A stretch of DNA of 60,202 nucleotides. Origin: Chloroflexus islandicus (lineage in GTDB: Bacteria; Chloroflexota; Chloroflexia; Chloroflexales; Chloroflexaceae). A program made the position numbers and the translations under genes. The notes beneath the pieces are model-generated. The model searched no databases and was not told the origin of the DNA. It was given only the letters and a program-made list of their open reading frames with translations. Every line of letters starts with the position of its first letter. The first letter of the stretch is position 1. Shown here one piece after another: positions 18,440 through 26,340 of this stretch. The DNA lies in contig NZ_LWQS01000050.1 in assembly GCF_001650695.1 (NCBI RefSeq), positions 1-60,202 on the forward strand. The letters run 5' to 3'.

Positions 18440-19864
18440 TTACACCCGGCTCAGCACCAACCAACCTTGATTGGGATTGCTGCGGGCAAAGAAGACCAGA
18501 TCGGTTGCGTCAGGCGCAACATCGAACAAGATCGCCACGCTGCGCACAAACCCATCGGCAGGCACCGGTTCGCTCTGGCTCAAGTCGGCATTCACACCGC
18601 GGATGACATACGCATCCGACGCATCAAGTCGCGGTGTCCACACCCGGCCTTGCGCGTCTTTGAGCACGAAGAAATCGAGCGGGATCGGCTGGGCTTGGCC
18701 AGTAGTATTGCGCACAAACACTAGCACCACCACGAAGCGACCATTGTTCGGCGTTACCCCATTGAGCGACCCGATAATTGGCGCGGCGTAGGTGGGTTGG
18801 TTAAAGTCATACGCCCACCCATTGCTGACTAGCTCGGTGCCGGGACTGACCAGATCGGGGTTCGCTTGGGCCGGATCGACCGCTGGCGGCGGTGGCGGCG
18901 CCGGTTCTGGCGTTGGCTCGACAGTTGCTGCGGGGGTTGGTTCCTCACTAGCAGCAGCCGTTGGCGTTGGTTCACCGGCTGGCGGCGTCGTCGGCGCCAA
19001 GGTTGACTCGGCAGTCGCCGCCATACTGGTTGCAGCTTGGCTCGTCGCCTGTGCCGGCGGCACCGTGGCGGTGCGGTTGCGCTGTGACAGGAAGATGAAC
19101 CCAAGCCCGATACAACTGATCAGCAGCACGGCGATCAGAGCCATCGTCAACGGCGTTAATCCCTTTTTGGCCGGTACCGTCTCTTCTTCCAGATCGTCAT
19201 CGCGGCGTGGGGGCGGGCCAGAGCGCCGGAACAAATTGCCGAAATTCAAGCCGCCGCTGCGCGCTGGCTTGGCTGGTTTGGCCGGCTTGCTGCTACTGCT
19301 CCCGCGGGCCCAACTGGTGCTGGGCCGGCTGGACCGGCTAGGTGGCGGCTCGCTCGAACGGCTAGGGCGTGAGGGGGCCGGCGCTGGCGCTTGCTCGTTT
19401 TCGGCTGCGCTGCCCAGCGTTGGCGCGGGCCGGGGAACGTCAGGATCGCGCCGTACCGGGCCCGCATCGGTCGCCATCACCTCTGAGAGGGCATCGAGTT
19501 GGGCAAAGGGGTCGTCTTCGTCAATGTCGGGCATTGCCGGTGCTGCCGGTGGTGGGGTGGCCGGCGCCGGCGGCGTGGCCGGAGCGGCGGGTGCAGCGGG
19601 GGGCGCGGCGGCGGGTTTGGGGGTAACACCCAACGCCTGCAACCCTTTCAACGCCATGTCATTCTTGGGATCAAGGCGCAACACTTGCTCGAGTGCGGCC
19701 TGTCGCTCTTCCCGATCCTCTGCAACGCCGGCCAGCCAGAGCCACCCCTGAATATTCTCCGGATGTTCACGGGTCAGCAGGCGGAAGAGCTTGCGTGCTT
19801 CGTCCTTTTCCCCTTTACGCGCGGCCTCAACGCCAAGCTGCAAGATGCTGTCGGGATCCGCCAT
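18440..19864 (-). CDS. TPR, single-pass membrane protein with C-terminal DUF4352-like domain (paralog B)
   Basis: 474 residues; ATG 19864 with AAGGA upstream. TPR region at about 5-80 (AARKGEKDEARKLFRLL, GWLWLAGVAEDREERQAAL), a long low-complexity Ala/Pro/Ser/Arg region (about 85-235), a transmembrane helix (about 240-262, LTPLTMALIAVLLISCIGL), a Pro/Thr/Ala linker, and a C-terminal beta-rich domain (about 335-474, FVVVLVFVRNTTGQAQPIPL and VAILFDVAPDATDLVFF). Predicted topology: TPR inside, C-terminal domain outside. First gene of a two-gene minus-strand unit with paralog A. Role unknown; TPRs suggest a protein-protein contact. Confidence 0.8.
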   Translation of the reverse strand: MADPDSILQLGVEAARKGEKDEARKLFRLLTREHPENIQGWLWLAGVAEDREERQAALEQVLRLDPKNDMALKGLQALGVTPKPAAAPPAAPAAPATPPAPATPPPAAPAMPDIDEDDPFAQLDALSEVMATDAGPVRRDPDVPRPAPTLGSAAENEQAPAPAPSRPSRSSEPPPSRSSRPSTSWARGSSSSKPAKPAKPARSGGLNFGNLFRRSGPPPRRDDDLEEETVPAKKGLTPLTMALIAVLLISCIGLGFIFLSQRNRTATVPPAQATSQAATSMAATAESTLAPTTPPAGEPTPTAAASEEPTPAATVEPTPEPAPPPPPAVDPAQANPDLVSPGTELVSNGWAYDFNQPTYAAPIIGSLNGVTPNNGRFVVVLVFVRNTTGQAQPIPLDFFVLKDAQGRVWTPRLDASDAYVIRGVNADLSQSEPVPADGFVRSVAILFDVAPDATDLVFFARSNPNQGWLVLSRV

Positions 19865-20046
19865 GACCTATCCTTCCTTTTACTCCCGCCTGAAGGCAGC
19901 GATCAGGATTCTGCGGTAATCGCGCCTATTCTAGCATGGATACTAGCAACGGTCAACACTTTTTCGTGTTAATGTCGCACGCATACGCGCTAGATACTGT
20001 ACATGGCTGTTAAAAGTGCAAAGAGTTTTTTGCCGATCAAAGCAGA

Positions 20047-20073
20047 GAGAGACGTTGCATTGCAACGTCTCTC
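20047..20073 (-). terminator. Hairpin downstream of mcr
   Basis: Inverted repeat gagagacgttgca (20047-20059) and its complement at 20061-20073 sit 34 bases past the mcr stop on the minus strand. The stem is strong, but no T-run follows on the minus strand, so its efficiency as an intrinsic terminator is uncertain. Confidence 0.5.
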
Positions 20074-20106
20074 CATTTCGCAGGTTATCCGGCCATTATC
20101 GCCTGC

Positions 20107-23100
20107 TTACACCGTAATCGCGCGGCCGCGGTGGATCCGTCCAGCGTAGCGCGTGTCGGCTTCGGGCGGTAGCGGCGCCGTCACTAGCAACACCGCTTCG
20201 ATAAAGCGTTCCAGCTCTTGCTGGCGCTCACGCGGATCGCGTGGCTCTTCGGCCCGCGCCCGCCGGGTCAAATCGACCTGATTGATCAAAATCCGTTGCG
20301 CCGTGCGCTCGCTCTCGACGCCGACGGTGGCGGTGAAGGCGTGCAGCGTGGTTTTGACGAAGTTGGCCAGCGCGAATTGCTCGGTGGTCGAGGTTGCGGT
20401 CGTTTCTGGCGTCACCAGCGCGAGACTGGCCCCATCGCTGAGTGCGATCTTGCGCGCCACCCGGAAGTGGTGGGTGAGCTGGTGCTCGCACAACTCGGCA
20501 AAATCGGCCTCGCTCAGCACCGTGCTCCAGTCGCTGTCTTTGCGGCCCACCAGCGGCGCGGTCGGCAGCGGGCGGAAGGGGGTGCAGACCACTGGCCCCG
20601 GCCGGCCATAGGTAGCAATCGCCTGATCGATCGCGGCTTCGATCTGATCACCAGCGACGATGATCGGCAACCGGCCAGCCTCAACGTGATCGTGCAACAG
20701 ATGGCGCATAGTCTCGGCACCGGCTTCGGTCTCGACAATCATCACTACCTGCCGCGCGCCGTACCGTTCCAGATAGGCGCGGGCCAGCAGGTTGAGATGC
20801 TCGGTGAGGTGTTCGCCAATCAGATACACGGTGGTGCCAACCAGCTCGGCCAGCCGTTCTGGGGCCGGCAAGCCGAACAGCTCGCCGCCGGTGGGGGTGC
20901 GCTCGTAGCGCAAACCACCCGACGGGTGGAAGGTTTCGCCGCTGACGTTGCGGTCGGCGAGGTAGTAGACCGTCGCCATCGCCACGTCAAACTCGGTCGG
21001 CATCCGTTGCAGGTAGAGCATGCCCATCACGCCGTCGCGCACCTTGCGCGCCTCACGGTCGATTTGGGCGCGGGTGAAGAAGGGATCGGGCGGCGCCGGC
21101 AGATGGGCGAAGATGTCGGCGGGCAACTGATAACCGCCATTGACCAAGCGCGCCAGCAGCTTGGCCGCGATCGAGCGGTTGAGCAAGGCACTGCTCGACG
21201 AAGCCGCCGGATCGCCCTCGCTGCGCAGGCGCTTGGCCAGTTCGCGCAACGCTGCCGGCGCTGCCGGGTTGTGTTCGAGGGCCGCAACATCGTTCGGCAA
21301 GAGCAGCTCGACCAGCTCGCGCATTGGGCGCGCGTCGGTGCGGGCCGCGGTAATGAGGGCGGCGTGCAGATCATTGAGCCGCTTGTTTTCCAGAATCAGC
21401 CGCGCGCGCCGGGCAAACAGGCCGGGCCGCTCGCCGGTGCCGCGCAAGCGATCACCCTCGACTGGCCCCGGCGCGATCGCGTTGATCTGCACCTCTGGGC
21501 CGAGGAAGCGGGCAAAGACCTCGGCCATCGCCCGTTGGCCGGCCTTCGAGACGGCGTAATCCGAGCGGTTGGGGTAGGGGATGGCGGCATCCTTCTCGCC
21601 GCCGAAGTATGACGACACGTTGAGCACGTAGCCGCTGCCCTGCTTCTTCATCAGCGGGGCAAGCTTGCGCATCAGCGAGTAGTTGCTGATCAGGTTGGCG
21701 TAGAGGGTATTGCGCCAGCCCTCGACCGGCATATCGATTGCCATCTCTTCCACGCCGGCGATGCCAGCATTGTTGATCAGGTAATCAACCGTGCCAAAGG
21801 CGGCCAGCGTGCGCTCAACCAAGTCGACGAGCTGCTCTTCGCTGCTCACATCGCAGCCGGGCGCGATCTGCACCCGCTCTTCCACATCGGTGTACCCGAC
21901 TTCGGCTAGCTCGGCCCGGATCGTGGCTTGGATCTGTTCGAGCTTGTGGCGATCGCGCGCCGCCAGCATCACCCGCGCCCCGCTCAACGCCAACAGCCGC
22001 CCGATCTGGCCGCCAATCCCGGCGCTGCCGCCGGTAATCAACGCCACTTTGCCCAGATGCAGACCGATCAAGCTCTCGGCCCAACCGACGGCGGCGCTGC
22101 GCGCGCCGGTCGTGGCGCTAATGTTGGCAGGAATCGTCAACGTGATCTCGTTGATCTGGCGCTGGCTATGCAGCAACTGGGCCGTCCACGCGCAGGCGAA
22201 CTCAAGCCCTTCGAGGCTGCGGTTGTTGAAGCGCACAATCTGGTTAGCCCACACCGCTGGCAAGACATGCTCGCCATTAGCGACCGCCCGCTCGTAGTCG
22301 AGCGCCGCTTCGTGCCGCCACACCCGGATCAACTGCTCGATTGCGGCGCATTGGATACGGCCATAGGTATTGCCGCCCGCTTCCGCCCCATTCGAGAGGA
22401 AGATCACCCGCGGGCCGCGCGCGCGCGCTCCCGGTGTCAGGCGCTGCGTTTGCCAGTAGCGCGCCAAGCGGCTGGCAATCACGATCGAGCCAACAATTTC
22501 GTTGGCGAGGAAGTTCATCACGTTGCCGTCATCAACCTCGATCACCTGTGTGGCCGGTTCGCGGCTGGCAGCGGGCAGGATCACCGCCGCGTGAATGCCG
22601 CCGGTATTCTCGCCGGCCCAGTCAAAGATGGCATCAATCGTCGCTGGATCGCGCGGATCGAGTGGCAAGGCAATCGGCGGCGTGAAGGCGTCGCCGGCCA
22701 AGCGCCGGCTCTCGTTAATTGCCTGCTCAAACTGCTCGATCGCGGCTTCCGAGCGGAAGCCGATAATCACTTCACTGCCGCAGGTGCGGAGCATTCCGGT
22801 CAATGCCATAACCTCTTCGATCTGATCGCCGGCGCAGATTAGCGTCGTGCGCCCGCTGGCATCGATCGTGCGCAGGTCGGTGCGGGCCAGCAAGCTGGTC
22901 TCGCTGCTGGCCGGCAACTCCATGCCGTGCGTCACCTCAATTGTCTCGCCGGTCAGCGCCGCAGCTTCATCGCTGGCCAGAAAGACCGCGGCGTCGGTGA
23001 CATCGCCAATGGTGGGGAAACGGCGTTCAAGTTGGCCGTGATCATCGGGCCGGTAGAGCCGCATAGTGGCAAAGAACTGGTTAGCCGTATCGCCTTCTGG

Positions 23101-23766
23101 CCGCCCTTTGAGCTCATCCATGCGTTGGAAGACGGTGCGGATCCGCTCGCTCTCAATTGGGCCGGGGAGGATGGTGTTGACCCGAATCCCGCGCGCGCCA
23201 AGTTCGCGCGCTGCGATCTGGGTTAGGGTATTGAGGGCTGCTTTCGGTGCGACGTACGGGATGCGCCCGTAGTATTCGGCGCGCGAAAAGATGGTCGAAA
23301 TGTTGATGATCACGCCGCCAGCCGGAATATGTGGCGCAGCTACCCGCATCAGATGCCATCCCATCCCCAACAAATTCGCAACGCTTTCTTGCAGCGTCTC
23401 GTCGGCGCCGGGGCCAAGATCGGCGGCTGTGAGCGGAATCTCGGCTAACCGCCGCTGCGCGCCAGCGCTGCCAGCATTGTTGACCAGAATGTCGATCCGG
23501 CCATGCCGGCCAATGATCGCCTCGATGCCGGCTCGCACCGCCGCCGGATCGCCGCCATCCATCACTTCGAGATCGATCCGTTTTGCAGGCACCCCCGCTT
23601 CAGCGCGCATCCGGTCGGCTAACGCCGCGAGTTTGGCGCTGTTGCGACCACTAATGACGACGGTTGCACCCTCGGCCAGAAACCGCCGAGTCATATCACT
23701 GCCAATGTTGCCGGCCCCCCCGGTAATTAGCGCAATCTTTCCTGCCAGACGCCCTGTCACGCTCAT
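20107..23766 (-). CDS. mcr: Bifunctional malonyl-CoA reductase (3-hydroxypropionate-forming)
   Basis: Reduces malonyl-CoA to malonate semialdehyde and then to 3-hydroxypropionate with two NADPH; key enzyme of the 3-hydroxypropionate CO2-fixation bi-cycle of Chloroflexus. Start at ATG 23766 (MSVTGRLAGKIALITGG) after GGGGGA; this gives exactly 1219 residues, the size I recall for the Chloroflexus aurantiacus enzyme. Two SDR halves: the N-terminal half has GGAGNIG (16-22) and Tyr171/Lys175; the C-terminal half has TGGSAGIGGQIG (about 579-590) and Tyr737/Lys741. In the known enzyme the C-terminal half does the first reduction and the N-terminal half the second. The protein ends HRGRAITV. It stands alone, divergent from a P450 gene. 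Confidence 0.97.
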   Translation of the reverse strand: MSVTGRLAGKIALITGGAGNIGSDMTRRFLAEGATVVISGRNSAKLAALADRMRAEAGVPAKRIDLEVMDGGDPAAVRAGIEAIIGRHGRIDILVNNAGSAGAQRRLAEIPLTAADLGPGADETLQESVANLLGMGWHLMRVAAPHIPAGGVIINISTIFSRAEYYGRIPYVAPKAALNTLTQIAARELGARGIRVNTILPGPIESERIRTVFQRMDELKGRPEGDTANQFFATMRLYRPDDHGQLERRFPTIGDVTDAAVFLASDEAAALTGETIEVTHGMELPASSETSLLARTDLRTIDASGRTTLICAGDQIEEVMALTGMLRTCGSEVIIGFRSEAAIEQFEQAINESRRLAGDAFTPPIALPLDPRDPATIDAIFDWAGENTGGIHAAVILPAASREPATQVIEVDDGNVMNFLANEIVGSIVIASRLARYWQTQRLTPGARARGPRVIFLSNGAEAGGNTYGRIQCAAIEQLIRVWRHEAALDYERAVANGEHVLPAVWANQIVRFNNRSLEGLEFACAWTAQLLHSQRQINEITLTIPANISATTGARSAAVGWAESLIGLHLGKVALITGGSAGIGGQIGRLLALSGARVMLAARDRHKLEQIQATIRAELAEVGYTDVEERVQIAPGCDVSSEEQLVDLVERTLAAFGTVDYLINNAGIAGVEEMAIDMPVEGWRNTLYANLISNYSLMRKLAPLMKKQGSGYVLNVSSYFGGEKDAAIPYPNRSDYAVSKAGQRAMAEVFARFLGPEVQINAIAPGPVEGDRLRGTGERPGLFARRARLILENKRLNDLHAALITAARTDARPMRELVELLLPNDVAALEHNPAAPAALRELAKRLRSEGDPAASSSSALLNRSIAAKLLARLVNGGYQLPADIFAHLPAPPDPFFTRAQIDREARKVRDGVMGMLYLQRMPTEFDVAMATVYYLADRNVSGETFHPSGGLRYERTPTGGELFGLPAPERLAELVGTTVYLIGEHLTEHLNLLARAYLERYGARQVVMIVETEAGAETMRHLLHDHVEAGRLPIIVAGDQIEAAIDQAIATYGRPGPVVCTPFRPLPTAPLVGRKDSDWSTVLSEADFAELCEHQLTHHFRVARKIALSDGASLALVTPETTATSTTEQFALANFVKTTLHAFTATVGVESERTAQRILINQVDLTRRARAEEPRDPRERQQELERFIEAVLLVTAPLPPEADTRYAGRIHRGRAITV

Positions 23767-23827
23767 GCATTCCCCCATCGCCAACGGTTCATCGTCGACT
23801 ATTGATTGATGCTTTACCGATGGGTAT

Positions 23828-23857
23828 AGTATAACATGACGTTGTTCTAAATTTCAC
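23828..23857 (-). promoter_or_regulatory. Candidate promoter for mcr
   Basis: Read on the minus strand: GTGAAA (23857-23852), an 18-base spacer, then TATACT (23833-23828). The -10 matches 5 of 6 and the -35 matches 4 of 6 of the sigma70 consensus. It would give a 5' leader of about 55 bases before mcr. Confidence 0.5.
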
Positions 23858-23884
23858 GCACGGTTGACGCTTTGCGGCATAACG

Positions 23885-23913
23885 TTAAGAGCTGGCAAGC
23901 ATGGTATTATAAT
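23885..23913 (+). promoter_or_regulatory. Candidate promoter for the P450 gene
   Basis: TTAAGA (23885-23890), a 17-base spacer, and a perfect TATAAT (23908-23913). Predicted start near 23920, leaving about 37 bases of leader with GGGAGG before ATG 23957. Confidence 0.65.
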
Positions 23914-23956
23914 CGCTACCATTGACAGGTTGCATTACTCGCACCGGGAGGTTATG

Positions 23957-25297
23957 ATGGCCCGGTTCCCTTCCCCACGCGCTATCCGCACGCTTCAGCA
24001 ACTCCGCCGCGATCCGCTCGCGTTACTCGCTGATCTCGCCACGCGCGGCGATGTGGCGCCGTTTCGCGCCGGCCCGCAAGCCATGCTGCTGGTCAATCAT
24101 CCAACCCTCATCCGCGAGGTGTTGGTGACGCACAATCGTGCCTTTGTTAAGGGGCGGGTGTTAGAGCGGGCGAAACGGTTGCTGGGTGAAGGCTTGCTGA
24201 CCAGCGAGGGTGAGGTGCATCTCCGCCAGCGCCGGTTAATCCAGCCGGCCTTTCATCGCCAGCGCATCGCGGCCTATGGCGCGGCGATGGTGGCGGCGGC
24301 GGCGGCGCGCAGTGCGCGTTGGGCCGATGGTGCTGTGCTTGATATGAGCCGTGAGCTGCAGGCGATCACGCTGCGCGTGGTCGGTGAGACGCTCTTTTCC
24401 GCTGAGACGGAAGCCGACGCTGCCGATGTCTTTGCCGCGATGCACGATCTGGTAGCGATGTTTGATCTGGCGGTGCTGCCGCTCGCCGACTGGTTGATGC
24501 ACTTGCCCTTGCCGCCGGTGCGCCGGTTTCAAGCGGCCAAAGCCCGCCTTGATGCGATTGTGTACCGGATCATTGCCGAGCGCCGCGCCAACCCGGTCGA
24601 TCGCGGCGACCTGCTCTCAATGCTGCTGATGGCGGTCGATCACGAGGGTGATGGCTATCGCATGACCGATACCCAGTTGCGCGATGAGCTGCTGACCATC
24701 TTTCTCGCTGGTCACGAAACGACGGCCAATGCCTTGGCATGGGCTTTGTATCTGCTAGCGCAACATCCTGCAATCGCTGCCGCGTTGGAGTCCGAACTCG
24801 ACACCGTGCTTGGCGATCGCTTGCCAACCGTGGCCGATCTGCCCGCGCTGCGCTACACCGAGTGGTTGTTTGCCGAGGCGCTGCGGCTCTACCCGCCGGC
24901 ATGGCTGATCGGGCGGCGCGCCATTGCGCCGGTGACAATTGGTGATATGCGGGTCGCGCCGGATACCATTGTGTTAATGAGTCCGTGGCTGATGCATCAC
25001 GATCCGCGCTTTTTCCCCGACCCGTACCGGTGCGATCCGTTGCGCCACACCCCGGAAGCGCAGGCTGCGCGTCCGAAATTCGCTTTCTTCCCGTTTGGCG
25101 GCGGGCCGCGCAACTGTATCGGCGAGCCGTTTGCGTGGATGGAAGGGGTGTTGGTGTTGGCGACGCTGGCCCACCGTTGGCGTTTTGAGCCGGTACCTGA
25201 GCATCCGATCGCGTTGCAGACTGGCATTACCTTGCGCCCGCGCTACGGGATGCCGTTGCGGCTGCGGTTGCGTCAGTCGATCGTAAGCCGTGCATGA
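23957..25297 (+). CDS. Cytochrome P450
   Basis: Haem-thiolate monooxygenase, 446 residues, soluble (no N-terminal anchor). All family landmarks are visible: I-helix AGHETT (251-256), K-helix EALR (Glu307/Arg310), and the haem loop FPFGGGPRNCIGEP with haem ligand Cys387. ATG 23957 is chosen because GGGAGG lies 5 bases upstream; ATG 23954 directly before it is possible. Substrate cannot be read from sequence; the bacterial soluble type suggests fatty acids, terpenoids or carotenoids as possibilities. No ferredoxin partner is adjacent. Stop lies just before the next gene, and a possible -10 (TACAAT, 25298-25303) overlaps that junction. Confidence 0.95.
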   Translation: MARFPSPRAIRTLQQLRRDPLALLADLATRGDVAPFRAGPQAMLLVNHPTLIREVLVTHNRAFVKGRVLERAKRLLGEGLLTSEGEVHLRQRRLIQPAFHRQRIAAYGAAMVAAAAARSARWADGAVLDMSRELQAITLRVVGETLFSAETEADAADVFAAMHDLVAMFDLAVLPLADWLMHLPLPPVRRFQAAKARLDAIVYRIIAERRANPVDRGDLLSMLLMAVDHEGDGYRMTDTQLRDELLTIFLAGHETTANALAWALYLLAQHPAIAAALESELDTVLGDRLPTVADLPALRYTEWLFAEALRLYPPAWLIGRRAIAPVTIGDMRVAPDTIVLMSPWLMHHDPRFFPDPYRCDPLRHTPEAQAARPKFAFFPFGGGPRNCIGEPFAWMEGVLVLATLAHRWRFEPVPEHPIALQTGITLRPRYGMPLRLRLRQSIVSRA

Positions 25298-25353
25298 TAC
25301 AATGAAGTGAGATGATCGTTTTCAATGATGATACAGATGGCAAGAGAGCTGCG

Positions 25354-26340
25354 ATGAATGAGGCAGTGATGTCCGGCTACGAGGCGGTGTATGCTGGCGC
25401 CGTAGCCATTGATGAATCAGACCGGGGCCGGTTGTGGATGCGGGGCCGTGATCGGGCCTCGTTGTTGCATCGTCTCTCGACCAACCATATCGAGCGGTTG
25501 CAAGCCGGCCAAGGCACGTTGACCGTACTAACCACGCCGATCGGGCGGATGATCGATCTGTTGCGGGTCTATGCGCTGCCCGATGCCTTACTGTTAGAGA
25601 CCGGCCCTAGCCATGGGGGGCCGATCTTGCGTCATCTGCGCAAGAATATCTTTTTTAACGATCAGGTGACGGTGGCCGATGCCGGCGCTGAGTTAGGCCA
25701 GATCGGCCTCTATGGGCCGCAAGCCGGCCAAATTATGCAGGCGTTGGGGTTGCCGGTTGAGGTGCCCCGCTACGGCATTGCCAACGGCGAGTGGAGTGAC
25801 GCGCAGGTGTTGGTGGCGCGCTGCGAGCCGCTTGGCGGTGACGGCTATACCCTCTACCCGCCGGCGACGCACACGGCGGCGCTGCTGGCGGCATGCCAAG
25901 CGGCAGGTGCGACCATCCTTGATGCGGATACGTTTGAGATTGTGCGGGTCGAACACGGCTACCCGCGCTTTGGCCGCGAAATCACCCTCGACTACATCCC
26001 GCTCGAAGCCGATCTCTGGCGGGCGGTGAGTTTTCAAAAGGGGTGTTACGTCGGCCAAGAGATCATTGCGCGCATGGAGAGTCGCGGGCGGATTGCGAAA
26101 CAATTGCGCGGCCTGCGGTTGCCGGCAGCCCCCCAATCCCTGCCGGCAAAGGTCGTTGCCGATGGCAAAGAGATTGGCGACCTGACCAGCGCGGTCTGCT
26201 CGCCGCGCTATGGCTGGATCGGGTTAGCCTATCTGCGGAGCGCCTACGCTGAACCTGATGTCACCGTGTTTGTTGATGATCAACCGGCCATCGTCTGTCG
26301 CCTACCGTTTACAGCTACAGCACAGGTTCACGACCAATGA
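25354..26340 (+). CDS. ygfZ: YgfZ/GcvT-type folate-binding protein
   Basis: Tetrahydrofolate-binding protein of the GcvT fold, in other bacteria linked to iron-sulfur cluster assembly or repair. The signature KGCYVGQEIIARMESRGRI carries the conserved redox cysteine. About 328 residues from ATG 25354 (MNEAVMSGYEAVYAG); an in-frame ATG at 25312 gives 342 residues, but would sit almost at the start site predicted from TACAAT at 25298-25303. The stop overlaps the next ATG by 4 bases, coupling it to a GAF/phosphatase signalling protein, an uncommon partner. Confidence 0.88.
   Translation: MNEAVMSGYEAVYAGAVAIDESDRGRLWMRGRDRASLLHRLSTNHIERLQAGQGTLTVLTTPIGRMIDLLRVYALPDALLLETGPSHGGPILRHLRKNIFFNDQVTVADAGAELGQIGLYGPQAGQIMQALGLPVEVPRYGIANGEWSDAQVLVARCEPLGGDGYTLYPPATHTAALLAACQAAGATILDADTFEIVRVEHGYPRFGREITLDYIPLEADLWRAVSFQKGCYVGQEIIARMESRGRIAKQLRGLRLPAAPQSLPAKVVADGKEIGDLTSAVCSPRYGWIGLAYLRSAYAEPDVTVFVDDQPAIVCRLPFTATAQVHDQ

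Noticed and set aside
18792-19751. 319-codon plus-strand frame opposite the TPR-membrane gene
   Set aside because: Antisense shadow of a Pro/Ala/Ser-rich coding region; the minus strand has the start site, TPR and transmembrane segment.
20218-21612. Long plus-strand frame (464 codons) inside mcr
   Set aside because: Complementary-strand shadow of a high-GC gene; the minus-strand frame is full-length malonyl-CoA reductase.
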